A stretch of DNA of 64,000 nt from Bacteroidales bacterium UBA1173 (lineage in GTDB: Bacteria > Bacteroidota > Bacteroidia > Bacteroidales > F082), in assembly GCA_002311655.1 (NCBI GenBank), contig DBYZ01000019.1, positions 46,923 to 110,922 of the forward strand, in the 5' to 3' direction. A model generated the notes under the pieces. The model saw only the letters and a list, made by a program, of their open reading frames with translations. It did not search any database and was not told the origin of the DNA. How positions within the stretch are numbered: the stretch's first letter is position 1; each line of letters begins with the position of its first letter. The position numbers were made by a program, and so were the translations under genes. Positions 33,669 through 42,429 of the stretch are shown here, piece after piece.

Positions 33669-34616
33669 ATGACTATGATGAGAAGATTATTAATAATTGC
33701 TCTTGCTATCATCCTTCCAAGTTGCGCTGTGGCACAGAGAAAAGGATTTAAGCTGGTGGAATCCAATCCGTCAAGCAAACCGGCATGGGTCACTGCCAAT
33801 GAACGCATGGATTATATTTATGTCAAAGGTCAGGAAGCCGCCACTCTTGCCGATGCCAAAGGCTTGGCAATGAAAGGTGTCGTGGATGAGATTTCGCAGT
33901 CAGTGGCTGTTAAAGTTGAAGGCGAAATCATTGACAATTCTGTGATGACCATCAACGGAAATACTAGCGAATTCCATGAGCAATACATCAACAATACCAA
34001 AACAAAACTGGCTAAGATGCCGGCATTGCAGGGGATAACAATTCAGAAAGCCGATGTTTATTATGAGCGCTACTATAATAAAAAATCAGGCGAGGAGTAT
34101 TATGTCGTCAACTTGAGATATCCTTTCTCGGAATTCGAGAGAAGAGACCTGATTGATGCATATAACGCTCAGGAAAAGGCTATCAATGACAAAATCGCGC
34201 AACTCAAAGATGAAGTGGAGACGGTTTCGAGTATTGAGGATATCAACAAAAACGTCGCGGAGCTGAGTGGCTTGTCAAAAGAGCTTGGTAATGAGGATGC
34301 AAGAGTTCATACTATCAATACTGTCATCGGATTGTACAACGAGGTTTGCAAGTCAATGATGGTAGAGGTCGTGGAAAACCGTCCGTCTCACATGGCTGTG
34401 CGTATTGTTTACAAAGACCGTCTGATCACAACTTCACAAAAGCCGGTTGTCAAATCAGACTGCGCGATGAGTTTTGATGTGAAGTACGTTAACGGCATTT
34501 GCAATGTTAATTTCGACAGCAGCTATTGCTATCCGCAAGACGAGCCTGTTATAAAAATAACATTCAAAGCCGGTAACAGCAAGATTTCAAAGGATATTAG
34601 AATAATGTTTAAATAA
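33669..34616 (+). CDS. Exported LPP20-like protein with central coiled coil
   Basis: 315 residues. Signal peptide ends near CAVAQ; the segment LPSCAVAQ might instead be read as a lipobox (LPSC), so lipidation is possible. The N-terminal domain has the LPP20 pattern KPAWVTANERMDYIYVKGQE, a strand-Gly-(A)-helix with DAKGLAMKGVVDEIS. A helical region (NAQEKAINDKIAQLKDEVET) near residue 175 may be a coiled coil. The C terminus is beta rich. LPP20-like proteins are envelope lipoproteins of poorly known role. Starts 2 bp after the preceding gene. Confidence 0.62.
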   Translation: MTMMRRLLIIALAIILPSCAVAQRKGFKLVESNPSSKPAWVTANERMDYIYVKGQEAATLADAKGLAMKGVVDEISQSVAVKVEGEIIDNSVMTINGNTSEFHEQYINNTKTKLAKMPALQGITIQKADVYYERYYNKKSGEEYYVVNLRYPFSEFERRDLIDAYNAQEKAINDKIAQLKDEVETVSSIEDINKNVAELSGLSKELGNEDARVHTINTVIGLYNEVCKSMMVEVVENRPSHMAVRIVYKDRLITTSQKPVVKSDCAMSFDVKYVNGICNVNFDSSYCYPQDEPVIKITFKAGNSKISKDIRIMFK

Positions 34617-34668
34617 TTATGCGGAAGCCGAAAAGCAAAGAGTAGGCATTAACTAACAATTTTTTACA

Positions 34669-35217
34669 ATGAAAAAACTTAGTTTATTTGTTTGTGCAGC
34701 ATTGCTTGGAATGATGTTTGTTTCATGCGGCTCATCAAAAGAAGTTGCTCAAGCTCCAAAAGAGGATTGCAACGTTTGTGTGTCAACTAAAGATGCCATC
34801 AGAATCGAAGGTTCATTCATGGCACAGTTCGAAAATCAGTTTCCAAAAGCCAAACAGGCTGCAAGAAACAATGCAAGACAAGAACTTGCTCGTATTATGA
34901 AGACCAAAATCGAAAGTGTGATTGAGGATTATTCATCAACATACATCGATGGCGACGCTCAGGATTTCAAACAGAGTGTTAAGGATCTCAGCCGTTCAGT
35001 TGTCGACCAGAACGTGTCAGGCGCAATTCCGGTTAAGGAATGGAGCGAGCAGATGAAGAGCGGAACAATGTTCTACTCATGCGTTGAACTTAGCTCAAAC
35101 AACGTTCTTACAGAAATCAAAGAAAGAGTTTCAAACGACGCTAAGTTGAGAACAGACTTCGAATATGAGAAGTTTAAACAAGTTTTCGACAAGGAAATGG
35201 AGAAAATGAACCAATAA
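34669..35217 (+). CDS. LPP20-like lipoprotein
   Basis: 182 residues; lipoprotein signal MKKLSLFVCAALLGMMFVSC with FVSC as lipobox. The mature part reads IRIEGSFMAQFENQFPKAKQ then AARNNARQELARIMKTKIES, the helix that follows the first strand in LPP20-type proteins, then ending in a strand MFYSCVELSSNNV. About 50 bp separates it from the preceding gene, more than elsewhere in the operon, but no promoter box is visible there. Probably outer-membrane anchored. Confidence 0.65.
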   Translation: MKKLSLFVCAALLGMMFVSCGSSKEVAQAPKEDCNVCVSTKDAIRIEGSFMAQFENQFPKAKQAARNNARQELARIMKTKIESVIEDYSSTYIDGDAQDFKQSVKDLSRSVVDQNVSGAIPVKEWSEQMKSGTMFYSCVELSSNNVLTEIKERVSNDAKLRTDFEYEKFKQVFDKEMEKMNQ

Positions 35218-35220
35218 AAA

Positions 35221-36522
35221 GTGAAAAAACTTTTTGTTTTAGTAGTTTTGATTATTGCATATACGGGGGGCTTTATTAGCACTCCCGTATATGCTGATAA
35301 TGATGAATTGCCATCCTGGTTTTTCAATCAGTATGGCGCTGTCGGCGTTTCTGACATGGATATGGATGCGGATGAGGCTCTCCAACAGGCTATCGTTCGC
35401 GCTCTGTTTGTCCAGGCAATGTCGGAAGGCGTCGAGATTTCTTCTGTTTATGAGTTGTATTATCACATGGAAAACGGAAGAAGAGATGCGATTGATAATC
35501 AGAAATCACATTGCTTGGCGGAGTTTAAAGCACAACTCGTCAATTATGATTATGAAGTGTTGGATGTGTTTTACACAGAGTATGATGAAGCTGTCGTATT
35601 GCTGAATGTTTATCATGGCAATGACGATGGGGAACAAAAAAATGCCGAATTCAACGGATCCTACATATATTATTTCGACGGCACACTAAGTGATCCTGAA
35701 TATGGTGATATGCTGTCGTTGGCGGCAAATACACCTGAAGAAGAAATGCAGTCTTTGGCATGGCTTGCAATAACTGAGAATAGCTCAACAACAGTATATT
35801 CAACAACTGCTGGAAATAAAGAAAGACTGCTGGAAAAATATTATGTGTACGCTCAAGGTGGCGATACACCCAAAAATGTGGTATACCAAAACACCAAACA
35901 TGGCCTTTGGAATTGCTTTACTGATACTTTCATGCAGGCAATGTCTAAATTTATCCCACAAAAAACTATCATTAGCAGCACGAACAGGATGATTTCTGAT
36001 TTCCAAAGTCTTAATGAAGATGCGGAATATAATGATAAAGTCCAGGATTTGGTGCGTATGACTTATAAAACCAATGTCTTTTGTGATATTTTTTCGCTGT
36101 CGTGCGATAAATTGAATCTTTATATCGATTGGAGAATAACAGAAACTGGAATGGCTGATGACGCTCAGCCTGATGGTGGAAAAGCATATAAATATGAGAT
36201 TGAAGGATATCAGGCCGTAGTTGGCTCTGATTATTCAAAAGCTAAGAATGAATCTGAACGTGTGGCTTTGATTACTGCGGCAAATGAAATAGCTAAGATG
36301 GCGAAATTTAAGATCAGCGGCGCAACCAACGATTTCTCTATGATGGAAAATGAAGACTTCTATCAGAGATATTGTGACACCACACAGATTTCAACTATTC
36401 TTTTGATGAGAAACGTGGAATATGTTAACATTGAAGAGCCTGAACTCCAAAATGGCGTTTACCGCTCCAAAATAAGGACACAAGTGATACGTGATAATAT
36501 TATTCCAATAAAGCGGAAGTGA
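35221..36522 (+). CDS. Large exported LPP20-like protein
   Basis: 433 residues starting at GTG, where the signal peptide begins (KKLFVLVVLIIAYTGGFIST, cleavage near VYADN). The N terminus has the LPP20 hallmark: LPSWFFNQYGAVGVSDMDMD then DEALQQAIVRALFVQAMSEG. The rest, about 300 residues, shows a helical central part and a second alpha/beta segment (ERVALITAANEIAKMAKFKI), suggesting two LPP20-like domains. No catalytic motif. It begins 3 bp after the preceding stop and ends 9 bp before the Ca2+ ATPase gene, so the ATPase may be on the same transcript. Confidence 0.6.
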   Translation: MKKLFVLVVLIIAYTGGFISTPVYADNDELPSWFFNQYGAVGVSDMDMDADEALQQAIVRALFVQAMSEGVEISSVYELYYHMENGRRDAIDNQKSHCLAEFKAQLVNYDYEVLDVFYTEYDEAVVLLNVYHGNDDGEQKNAEFNGSYIYYFDGTLSDPEYGDMLSLAANTPEEEMQSLAWLAITENSSTTVYSTTAGNKERLLEKYYVYAQGGDTPKNVVYQNTKHGLWNCFTDTFMQAMSKFIPQKTIISSTNRMISDFQSLNEDAEYNDKVQDLVRMTYKTNVFCDIFSLSCDKLNLYIDWRITETGMADDAQPDGGKAYKYEIEGYQAVVGSDYSKAKNESERVALITAANEIAKMAKFKISGATNDFSMMENEDFYQRYCDTTQISTILLMRNVEYVNIEEPELQNGVYRSKIRTQVIRDNIIPIKRK

Positions 36523-36531
36523 TTGTAAATT

Positions 36532-39249
36532 ATGAAATATCAGGGACTTAGCATAAAACAGGTGGAAGAAAGCCGTGCGAAGCACGGCTTTAATGTTCTA
36601 ACTCCTCCTAAAAAGGAGTCTGTATTGCATCAGTTTTTGGAAAAATTCAATGATCCTATCATCCAAATTCTTCTGATAGCATTGCTGCTGTCAGTGGGAG
36701 TGGCTGTGTATCAATATGTTACAACGGATGATGGAGCTAGCGTGCTACTTGAACCTATTGGTATCTTCGTGGCTATAATGCTTGCCACTTGTGTCGGTTT
36801 TATATTCGAGTTAAACGCCAATAAAAAGTTCGATATCCTCAACCAAGTTAACGATGAGGAGACTGTAAAAGTCATTCGTGACGGTAACGTGACACTGATT
36901 CAACGCCGTGAAATCGTTGTTGGTGACATTGTTCTTATTGAAACCGGTGATGAAGTGCCAGCCGACGGTGTCCTTCTCGACGCCTTCGCTCTACAGGTTA
37001 ATGAGTCAGATCTCACAGGTGAGCCGATGGCAAGAAAAACAATAGATGAGAAAGAGTTTGACAAAGAGGCTACATATCCGTCAAATTGGGTGATGCGTGG
37101 TAGTAAGGTGATTGATGGCCACGGAATTATGAGAGTGGAGAAGGTGGGTGACGCTACTGAGTGGGGAAAGGTTTACAAAGGCTCGCAGATTGACAATAAC
37201 ACAAAGACTCCTCTTAATATTCAACTTGATAAACTAGGACAAGTGATCTGCTATGCCAGTTATATCATCGCTGCAGTAATACTTGTTACACGTTTTATCA
37301 TGTATTTTGTTCATGTTGACAGCATCAGCGATGGCATAGAATGGATAAAATTCGCTCAATATGCATTGAATTCATTGATGATTGCTGTGACAATTATCGT
37401 GGTGGCTGTTCCTGAAGGTCTCCCGATGAGCGTCACTTTGAGTCTTGCTCTCAGTATGCATAGAATGTTGAGTACCAACAACTTGGTGAGAAAAATGCAC
37501 GCCTGCGAGACAATGGGTGCCGCTACCGTCATTTGTACCGATAAAACAGGAACTCTTACACAGAATCAGATGAGCGTTCACGATATCCTGTCATATTGCG
37601 GTTTCAATGACGTGATAAAAGAATGTGTCGCACTCAATACCACGGCTTTCCTTGATTTTACTGATAAAGACAAGATTAAGGCAATAGGCAATCCAACTGA
37701 AGGCGCGCTTTTGTTGTGGCTTCATAATCAAGGAGTTGACTATTTGGATTATAGAGGGGACGTGAAACTTCTATATCAGGTGCCATTCTCAACAAAGTAT
37801 AAATTTATGGCAACGATTGTCGATTCCAAGACTTTCGGCAAGCCTATGTTTTATGTTAAAGGCGCTCCTGAGATAATTCTTGCGCATTGTAACAGAATTT
37901 CTGTTAAAGAAGGTGTTGCTGATATTGCCGAATATCGTCAAACTATTGAAAATAAGCTTGTTGAATATAATAATAAGGCGATGAGGACGCTCGTGCTGGC
38001 ATATAAAGAGGCTGATGCCAATGAGCAGTCCTTTGATCCTCGTACAGATAATCTTGTTGCCGAAAATCTTATATTCGTGGCTGCCGTCGCCATCGCTGAT
38101 CCTATCCGACCTGATGTCGCTGACGCTGTCAAAAGCTGTATGAATGCTGGCATTGACGTGAAAATTGTGACTGGCGATACTCCTGGAACTGCAATAGAAA
38201 TTGGCCGACAGCTGGGATTGTGGAAAGATACCGACCAGAGGGATTTTAACCATATATCTGGCAAAGATTTCGAGAGTCTGTCTGATGATGATGCCAAACG
38301 TCGCATCCCTATGATAAAAATCATGTCGCGGGCACGTCCAATGGATAAGGAACGCCTTGTGCGACTTCAACAATTGATGGGGGAGGTGGTCGCTGTCACC
38401 GGTGACGGCACTAACGACGCTCCGGCACTTAAAACAGCACAAGTGGGACTTTCAATGGGCGATGGCACAACGGTGGCAAAAGAAGCCTCAGATATCACCA
38501 TCCTCGATAATTCGTTTAGAAGCATCAGCCGTGCGGTCATGTGGGGACGCTCGCTGTATCTGAATATCCAACGTTTTGTGCTCTTCCAGATGACAATCAA
38601 CGTGGCGGCGTGCTTTGTGGTGATGTTTGGCGCATTGCTTGGTACCGATGCAGTTCTGACAGTTACCCAAATGCTTTGGGTGAACCTGATAATGGATACT
38701 TTCGCGGCTCTGGCATTGGCGTCACTGCCACCGTCAGAGAGCGTCATGAATGAGAAACCGCGCTCACAAGATGCTCATATCTTATCAAAACCGATGATAA
38801 AATCGATATTCACAGTTGGAATACTGTTCGTGCTGGTGATGTTGGGATTAGTTCAGTATTTCAAACATGTTGAAGTTAATTCTTTGACGGATTTTTCAAT
38901 CATCGATTATCTGACTAATTTCTTCAATTTCAATATTGTGGAAGCGCATGAATACACACCTTATGAGCATTCGTTGACGTTTACTTTGTTCGTTTTCCTT
39001 CAGTTTTGGAATCTTTTCAACGCGAAGGCATATCATACCGGAACATCGGCTTTCCGTAATCCTACAAGGACTTTCGGAGGTTTTGAACTAGCTTTGGTGA
39101 TAATTCTTGTCGGACAGTTCATTATCGTGACATTCGGAGGTGAAATGTTTAACGTGGAACCGCTGAAATGGCAGGATTGGCTTATATGTTTCGTCGCGAC
39201 AAGCCCGGTTTTATGGATTGGTGAGATTGTTAGATTATTAAAGAAATAA
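36532..39249 (+). CDS. Calcium-translocating P-type ATPase, PMCA type
   Basis: 905-residue inner-membrane ATPase that exports Ca2+. The phosphorylated aspartate is in CTDKTGTLTQNQMS near residue 338; the hinge is AVTGDGTNDAPALKTAQVG; helix 4 carries VAVPEGLPMSVTLSLALSM, the calcium-ATPase PEGL motif; helix 6 has NLIMDTFAALALASLPP as in PMCA-type pumps. The actuator-domain motif reads LTGEP rather than the usual TGES, a variant to note. No C-terminal calmodulin tail. It sits 9 bp after the exported-protein operon and 2-8 bp before aroQ. Confidence 0.94.
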   Translation: MKYQGLSIKQVEESRAKHGFNVLTPPKKESVLHQFLEKFNDPIIQILLIALLLSVGVAVYQYVTTDDGASVLLEPIGIFVAIMLATCVGFIFELNANKKFDILNQVNDEETVKVIRDGNVTLIQRREIVVGDIVLIETGDEVPADGVLLDAFALQVNESDLTGEPMARKTIDEKEFDKEATYPSNWVMRGSKVIDGHGIMRVEKVGDATEWGKVYKGSQIDNNTKTPLNIQLDKLGQVICYASYIIAAVILVTRFIMYFVHVDSISDGIEWIKFAQYALNSLMIAVTIIVVAVPEGLPMSVTLSLALSMHRMLSTNNLVRKMHACETMGAATVICTDKTGTLTQNQMSVHDILSYCGFNDVIKECVALNTTAFLDFTDKDKIKAIGNPTEGALLLWLHNQGVDYLDYRGDVKLLYQVPFSTKYKFMATIVDSKTFGKPMFYVKGAPEIILAHCNRISVKEGVADIAEYRQTIENKLVEYNNKAMRTLVLAYKEADANEQSFDPRTDNLVAENLIFVAAVAIADPIRPDVADAVKSCMNAGIDVKIVTGDTPGTAIEIGRQLGLWKDTDQRDFNHISGKDFESLSDDDAKRRIPMIKIMSRARPMDKERLVRLQQLMGEVVAVTGDGTNDAPALKTAQVGLSMGDGTTVAKEASDITILDNSFRSISRAVMWGRSLYLNIQRFVLFQMTINVAACFVVMFGALLGTDAVLTVTQMLWVNLIMDTFAALALASLPPSESVMNEKPRSQDAHILSKPMIKSIFTVGILFVLVMLGLVQYFKHVEVNSLTDFSIIDYLTNFFNFNIVEAHEYTPYEHSLTFTLFVFLQFWNLFNAKAYHTGTSAFRNPTRTFGGFELALVIILVGQFIIVTFGGEMFNVEPLKWQDWLICFVATSPVLWIGEIVRLLKK

Positions 39250-39257
39250 TTATGTTT

Positions 39258-39686
39258 ATGAAACTATTGATATTAAATGGTCCGAATTTGAATCTTATCG
39301 GTAAAAGAGAACCTGAAATATATGGTCATCAATCACTTGATGAGTTTATTGCGATTTTAAGACAGCGTTTCCCGAATTGCCTGATAGATTCATTCCAGTC
39401 GAATCACGAGGGTGTCCTGATTGATAAATTGCAGGAAGCAATGGGAAAATATGATGGTATAGTGATGAATCCTGGCGGTTATGCTCATACTTCAATCGCT
39501 TTGGCGGATACAGTAAGAGCAATAAATATCCCTGTGGTTGAAGTTCATATATCAAATATTTACGAAAGGGAGGAATATCGTCATCATTCGTTTACCGCTG
39601 AAGCTGCGGTTTATTCAATTACCGGTCATGGCTTGGAAGGCTATGCTGAAGCAGTGGATTTCCTTATGAAAAATCACTCTCGTTAA
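39258..39686 (+). CDS. aroQ: 3-dehydroquinate dehydratase, type II
   Basis: Cytoplasmic shikimate-pathway enzyme that dehydrates 3-dehydroquinate. About 142 residues, the small dodecameric type. KLLILNGPNLNLIGKREPEI, with the catalytic Arg and Tyr loop ending IYG; NPGGYAHTSIAL; EVHISNIYEREEYRHHS are all type II signatures. I prefer the ATG at 39258, where family members begin; an ATG two codons earlier is also possible. Its end overlaps the convergent glycosyltransferase gene by 23 bp. Confidence 0.95.
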   Translation: MKLLILNGPNLNLIGKREPEIYGHQSLDEFIAILRQRFPNCLIDSFQSNHEGVLIDKLQEAMGKYDGIVMNPGGYAHTSIALADTVRAINIPVVEVHISNIYEREEYRHHSFTAEAAVYSITGHGLEGYAEAVDFLMKNHSR

Positions 39687-40683
39687 GCTCTGTATAAAGC
39701 TTTTTCTTCTCCAAGAAGTGCTTGAAAACAATATTTTTCTGATATACTTGAGAAACGTGCCTGTGTGGAAGCATGTTTCTTTTTTTCTTCAATGCCGGGA
39801 TGTGTCTGTAGAAACTTAAATGAGCTCTGGTTACCGCCCATAAGTCAGCGAAACTGCCATCGAATAAGAATTTTAATCCTGCAATCCAGTCCAGCAGTAT
39901 TCGGTAGGAGATGGTAGTGAAAACAGTGCCGTCTGGCAGGTTTTTCATCAACAATGACAGGTTGTTGCGGAAGTTGAGATATGTCTTTCTCGCCGAACTC
40001 TTTGGTAATGTTCCGCCTCCGATGTGATAAACCTTCGACTGCGGGCAGTACATCACCTTGTAATCCAAATTCTTGACGCGCCAGCAGAAGTCAATCTCTT
40101 CCATGTGTGCGAAGAAACTGTCATCCAGACCGCCAAACTTATGATAAACGTCTGATCTGACAAACATACAGGCTCCTGTTGCCCAGAAAACCTCTTTGAT
40201 GTCGTCATATTGTCCGTTGTCAGACTCGAGGTGTTGGAAAACTCTTCCACGGCAGAAAGGATATCCGTATCTGTCAATGAAACCGCCACCTGCTCCTGCA
40301 TATTCGAACTTTTCCTTGTCGTGATATGAGAGAATCTTTGGCTGACAGGCTGCTATGGTTGCGTCATTGTCCATCAGTTCAATAACGGGTTCAATCCAAT
40401 GTGGCGTTACCTCGATATCTGAATTCAAAAGACAGTAATACTCTGCCTCGATTTGACGTAATGCAAGGTTGTAGCCAGTGGAGAAACCACCATTATTCTC
40501 GTTGATTATCAATCTGATATCAGGGAAAGTTTTTCTCATGAAAGCCACGGAGTCATCTGTTGAGGCGTTGTCGGCGACAACAATATCAGCCACATCTGAA
40601 CTGTGTTCAATGACGGTCGGAAGAAACTTCTCCAGAAACTTCTTTCCATTATAATTCAATATGACTACCGCGACTTTTTTCAT
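39664..40683 (-). CDS. Family 2 glycosyltransferase
   Basis: 339 residues, no signal peptide. GT-A fold with VAVVILNYNGKKFLEKFLPT, IVVADNASTDDSVAFM, NENNGGFSTGYN and the metal-binding region CLLNSDIEVTPHW; the second half has AHMEEIDFCWRVKNLDYKVM, typical of rhamnosyltransferase-like GT2 proteins that build surface polysaccharide. Acceptor and donor are unknown. Stands alone; no polysaccharide locus is next to it. The start is 5 nt from its promoter box. Confidence 0.92.
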   Translation of the reverse strand: MKKVAVVILNYNGKKFLEKFLPTVIEHSSDVADIVVADNASTDDSVAFMRKTFPDIRLIINENNGGFSTGYNLALRQIEAEYYCLLNSDIEVTPHWIEPVIELMDNDATIAACQPKILSYHDKEKFEYAGAGGGFIDRYGYPFCRGRVFQHLESDNGQYDDIKEVFWATGACMFVRSDVYHKFGGLDDSFFAHMEEIDFCWRVKNLDYKVMYCPQSKVYHIGGGTLPKSSARKTYLNFRNNLSLLMKNLPDGTVFTTISYRILLDWIAGLKFLFDGSFADLWAVTRAHLSFYRHIPALKKKRNMLPHRHVSQVYQKNIVFKHFLEKKKLYTELNESDFS

Positions 40684-40688
40684 GTCTG

Positions 40689-40696
40689 CAAAAATA
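40689..40696 (-). promoter_or_regulatory. Promoter -7 box for the glycosyltransferase gene
   Basis: TATTTTTG on the minus strand, 5 nt before the ATG, which implies a leaderless or nearly leaderless transcript. Confidence 0.55.
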
Positions 40697-40804
40697 CAAA
40701 AAAAATCAATACAAATAATTTATAAAAAATGATAAGGAGCTCGATTTTCATCAAGCCCCGTTATCGAAACAAAGTATGTGTGGTATGTGGTATGTTTAAA
40801 ATTA

Positions 40805-42289
40805 CTATCGTGGGTTGTTGTAGTAGTCAAGGGCTTTGTCGCCATATGAGTCTGGGTTCACACTTTCATCAACACCGTAATCGTTGTAAGTGCCGTATGT
40901 CCTCTGATAAATCTCATTTGTCCATCTGAAGTTGCTAAGCTCTCCGATAGCATCAGAATGGATGAGCTTGAAGTCGTTTGTCACAATGTCGCGTGTCATG
41001 AACACGAATTTTTTGTTACGTTGGCTTCCGAGAGTGTAGTAATGCCAAATCTCGTATGGGAATGCGCCTGGCTCACTGTAGCTCTGGACGATTCTGTCAG
41101 GAGCACCGTATTTGAGGAACACAACACCTCTGTCTGATTCAAATCCTTTGCAGTTGATAGTCTTGAACGATGCGTTAACTCTTTGAACCTGAGTGTAATA
41201 GTCCAACCAAGCCTGTTTCGGGTCCACTCTGTTTCTGCTTGACCAGAATGTGTAGAAGTACTGCTGCATGGTGGTGATATCATCGGTTCTGACAAGCTCG
41301 TCGGCATAATCTTTTTCAACTAAAGTCGAGATAGGGGCGAGGGTCTTGATATATTCACGGATTGTGTCAAGATTGTTGATTTTGCCTGAAAACACTTCGT
41401 TAGTGTTGATGGAAGCCATCATTGTATTGTCAATCTGATAATAAGGATTGCTTCTCTGGAAGAAATATCTGTTGAGACCGATAATCTCGTTGTTTCTGTC
41501 GCGCGCCTCAATCACAAGGTAATAATTGCCAGAAGGCAGGTTTGTGATGTCCATGCTGTTGATTATGACATCTATGTCCTTGGCTGTCATTCTCTTAGTG
41601 AAGTAATAGTTGTTTAATTTTGCGTTGTTTTCGAAAGCGCAGATATATGTGTTGAGAAGGTACTTCTCATTGTCGCCAAGTTGCTTTTTAGCATTGTAAA
41701 TTTCCGCGTAGAACGTGAGTTTGTTCACGGTTTCAGGATAGAATGGCATAATCATAGGAATGAGATTGTAACCATTCTTGCTCATATTGCTTTCTGTGTC
41801 AGCTTTTGAGAAGCTTTCGAGACCGATGATGCTTGAAAAACAGAATTTCTCGGGGAAATCCATAAGCAATTGGTCTGTGACTTTAAATGGCTTCTCGGAT
41901 TTGTTGTTTTCGTCTTCAAGAATCACCTCTAAAGAATATGTGCCATTTGGCAGGGAATAGCGTTGCATATCCATGAAGAAACCGCTGATGTTTGCGGTGT
42001 CAGCTACAGCAGGACTTGATAATGAATATTTTCCGAAGTTTTTGACAGACTCTCCTTGTTTGAACATTATCGTAACATTGATGGTTGCGCTGAATTGTCC
42101 GCTGGCGTTTTTTACATAAGCCAGACTTGCTTTGTCAAATGTGATATATGTCTCTACATAAGGTGTGGAGCCTTCGCCAGGCATGTTAAATGTGGCGTAT
42201 GATATATAAGAATTTAATGCTTTCTTTTGCTGTGCGCTTACAGTCACTCCCATGATGACCATTAAACATACGAATAAGAATTTTTTCAT
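40805..42289 (-). CDS. GWxTD-domain exported protein
   Basis: 494 residues from MKKFLFVCLMVIMGVTVSAQ; the longer frame begins 12 codons upstream without support. The N-terminal half is beta rich (YVETYITFDKASLAYV, LPNGTYSLEVILEDENN). The C-terminal domain matches the GWxTD family, known almost only from bacteria such as Bacteroidota and Acidobacteriota: FWSSRNRVDPKQAWLDYYTQ, VFLKYGAPDRIVQSYSEPGA, YEIWHYY. The naming motif itself is degenerate here, KGFESDRG for GWxTDRG. Periplasmic or surface located; function unknown. Confidence 0.82.
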   Translation of the reverse strand: MKKFLFVCLMVIMGVTVSAQQKKALNSYISYATFNMPGEGSTPYVETYITFDKASLAYVKNASGQFSATINVTIMFKQGESVKNFGKYSLSSPAVADTANISGFFMDMQRYSLPNGTYSLEVILEDENNKSEKPFKVTDQLLMDFPEKFCFSSIIGLESFSKADTESNMSKNGYNLIPMIMPFYPETVNKLTFYAEIYNAKKQLGDNEKYLLNTYICAFENNAKLNNYYFTKRMTAKDIDVIINSMDITNLPSGNYYLVIEARDRNNEIIGLNRYFFQRSNPYYQIDNTMMASINTNEVFSGKINNLDTIREYIKTLAPISTLVEKDYADELVRTDDITTMQQYFYTFWSSRNRVDPKQAWLDYYTQVQRVNASFKTINCKGFESDRGVVFLKYGAPDRIVQSYSEPGAFPYEIWHYYTLGSQRNKKFVFMTRDIVTNDFKLIHSDAIGELSNFRWTNEIYQRTYGTYNDYGVDESVNPDSYGDKALDYYNNPR

Positions 42290-42314
42290 GATGCACATAA
42301 ATTTGTTTCGAGTG

Positions 42315-42322
42315 CAAAAGTA
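42315..42322 (-). promoter_or_regulatory. Promoter -7 box for the GWxTD gene
   Basis: TACTTTTG on the minus strand, 25 nt before the ATG at 42289; it lies upstream of that codon but inside the span that the longest frame would use as leader. Confidence 0.55.
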
Positions 42323-42429
42323 CAATCATGAAAAAAATTTGTCAAGGTTTTTGACCGTGTTTTTTATCGAAAAATATGGAAGGAATCTTTGTAACTTAAT
42401 GATTGATAATAAATTATGCGATGCCGATT

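Noticed and set aside
37789..38442. 217-codon minus-strand frame under the Ca2+ ATPase
   Set aside because: Shadow of a well-supported gene, with cysteine- and histidine-rich composition typical of antisense frames.
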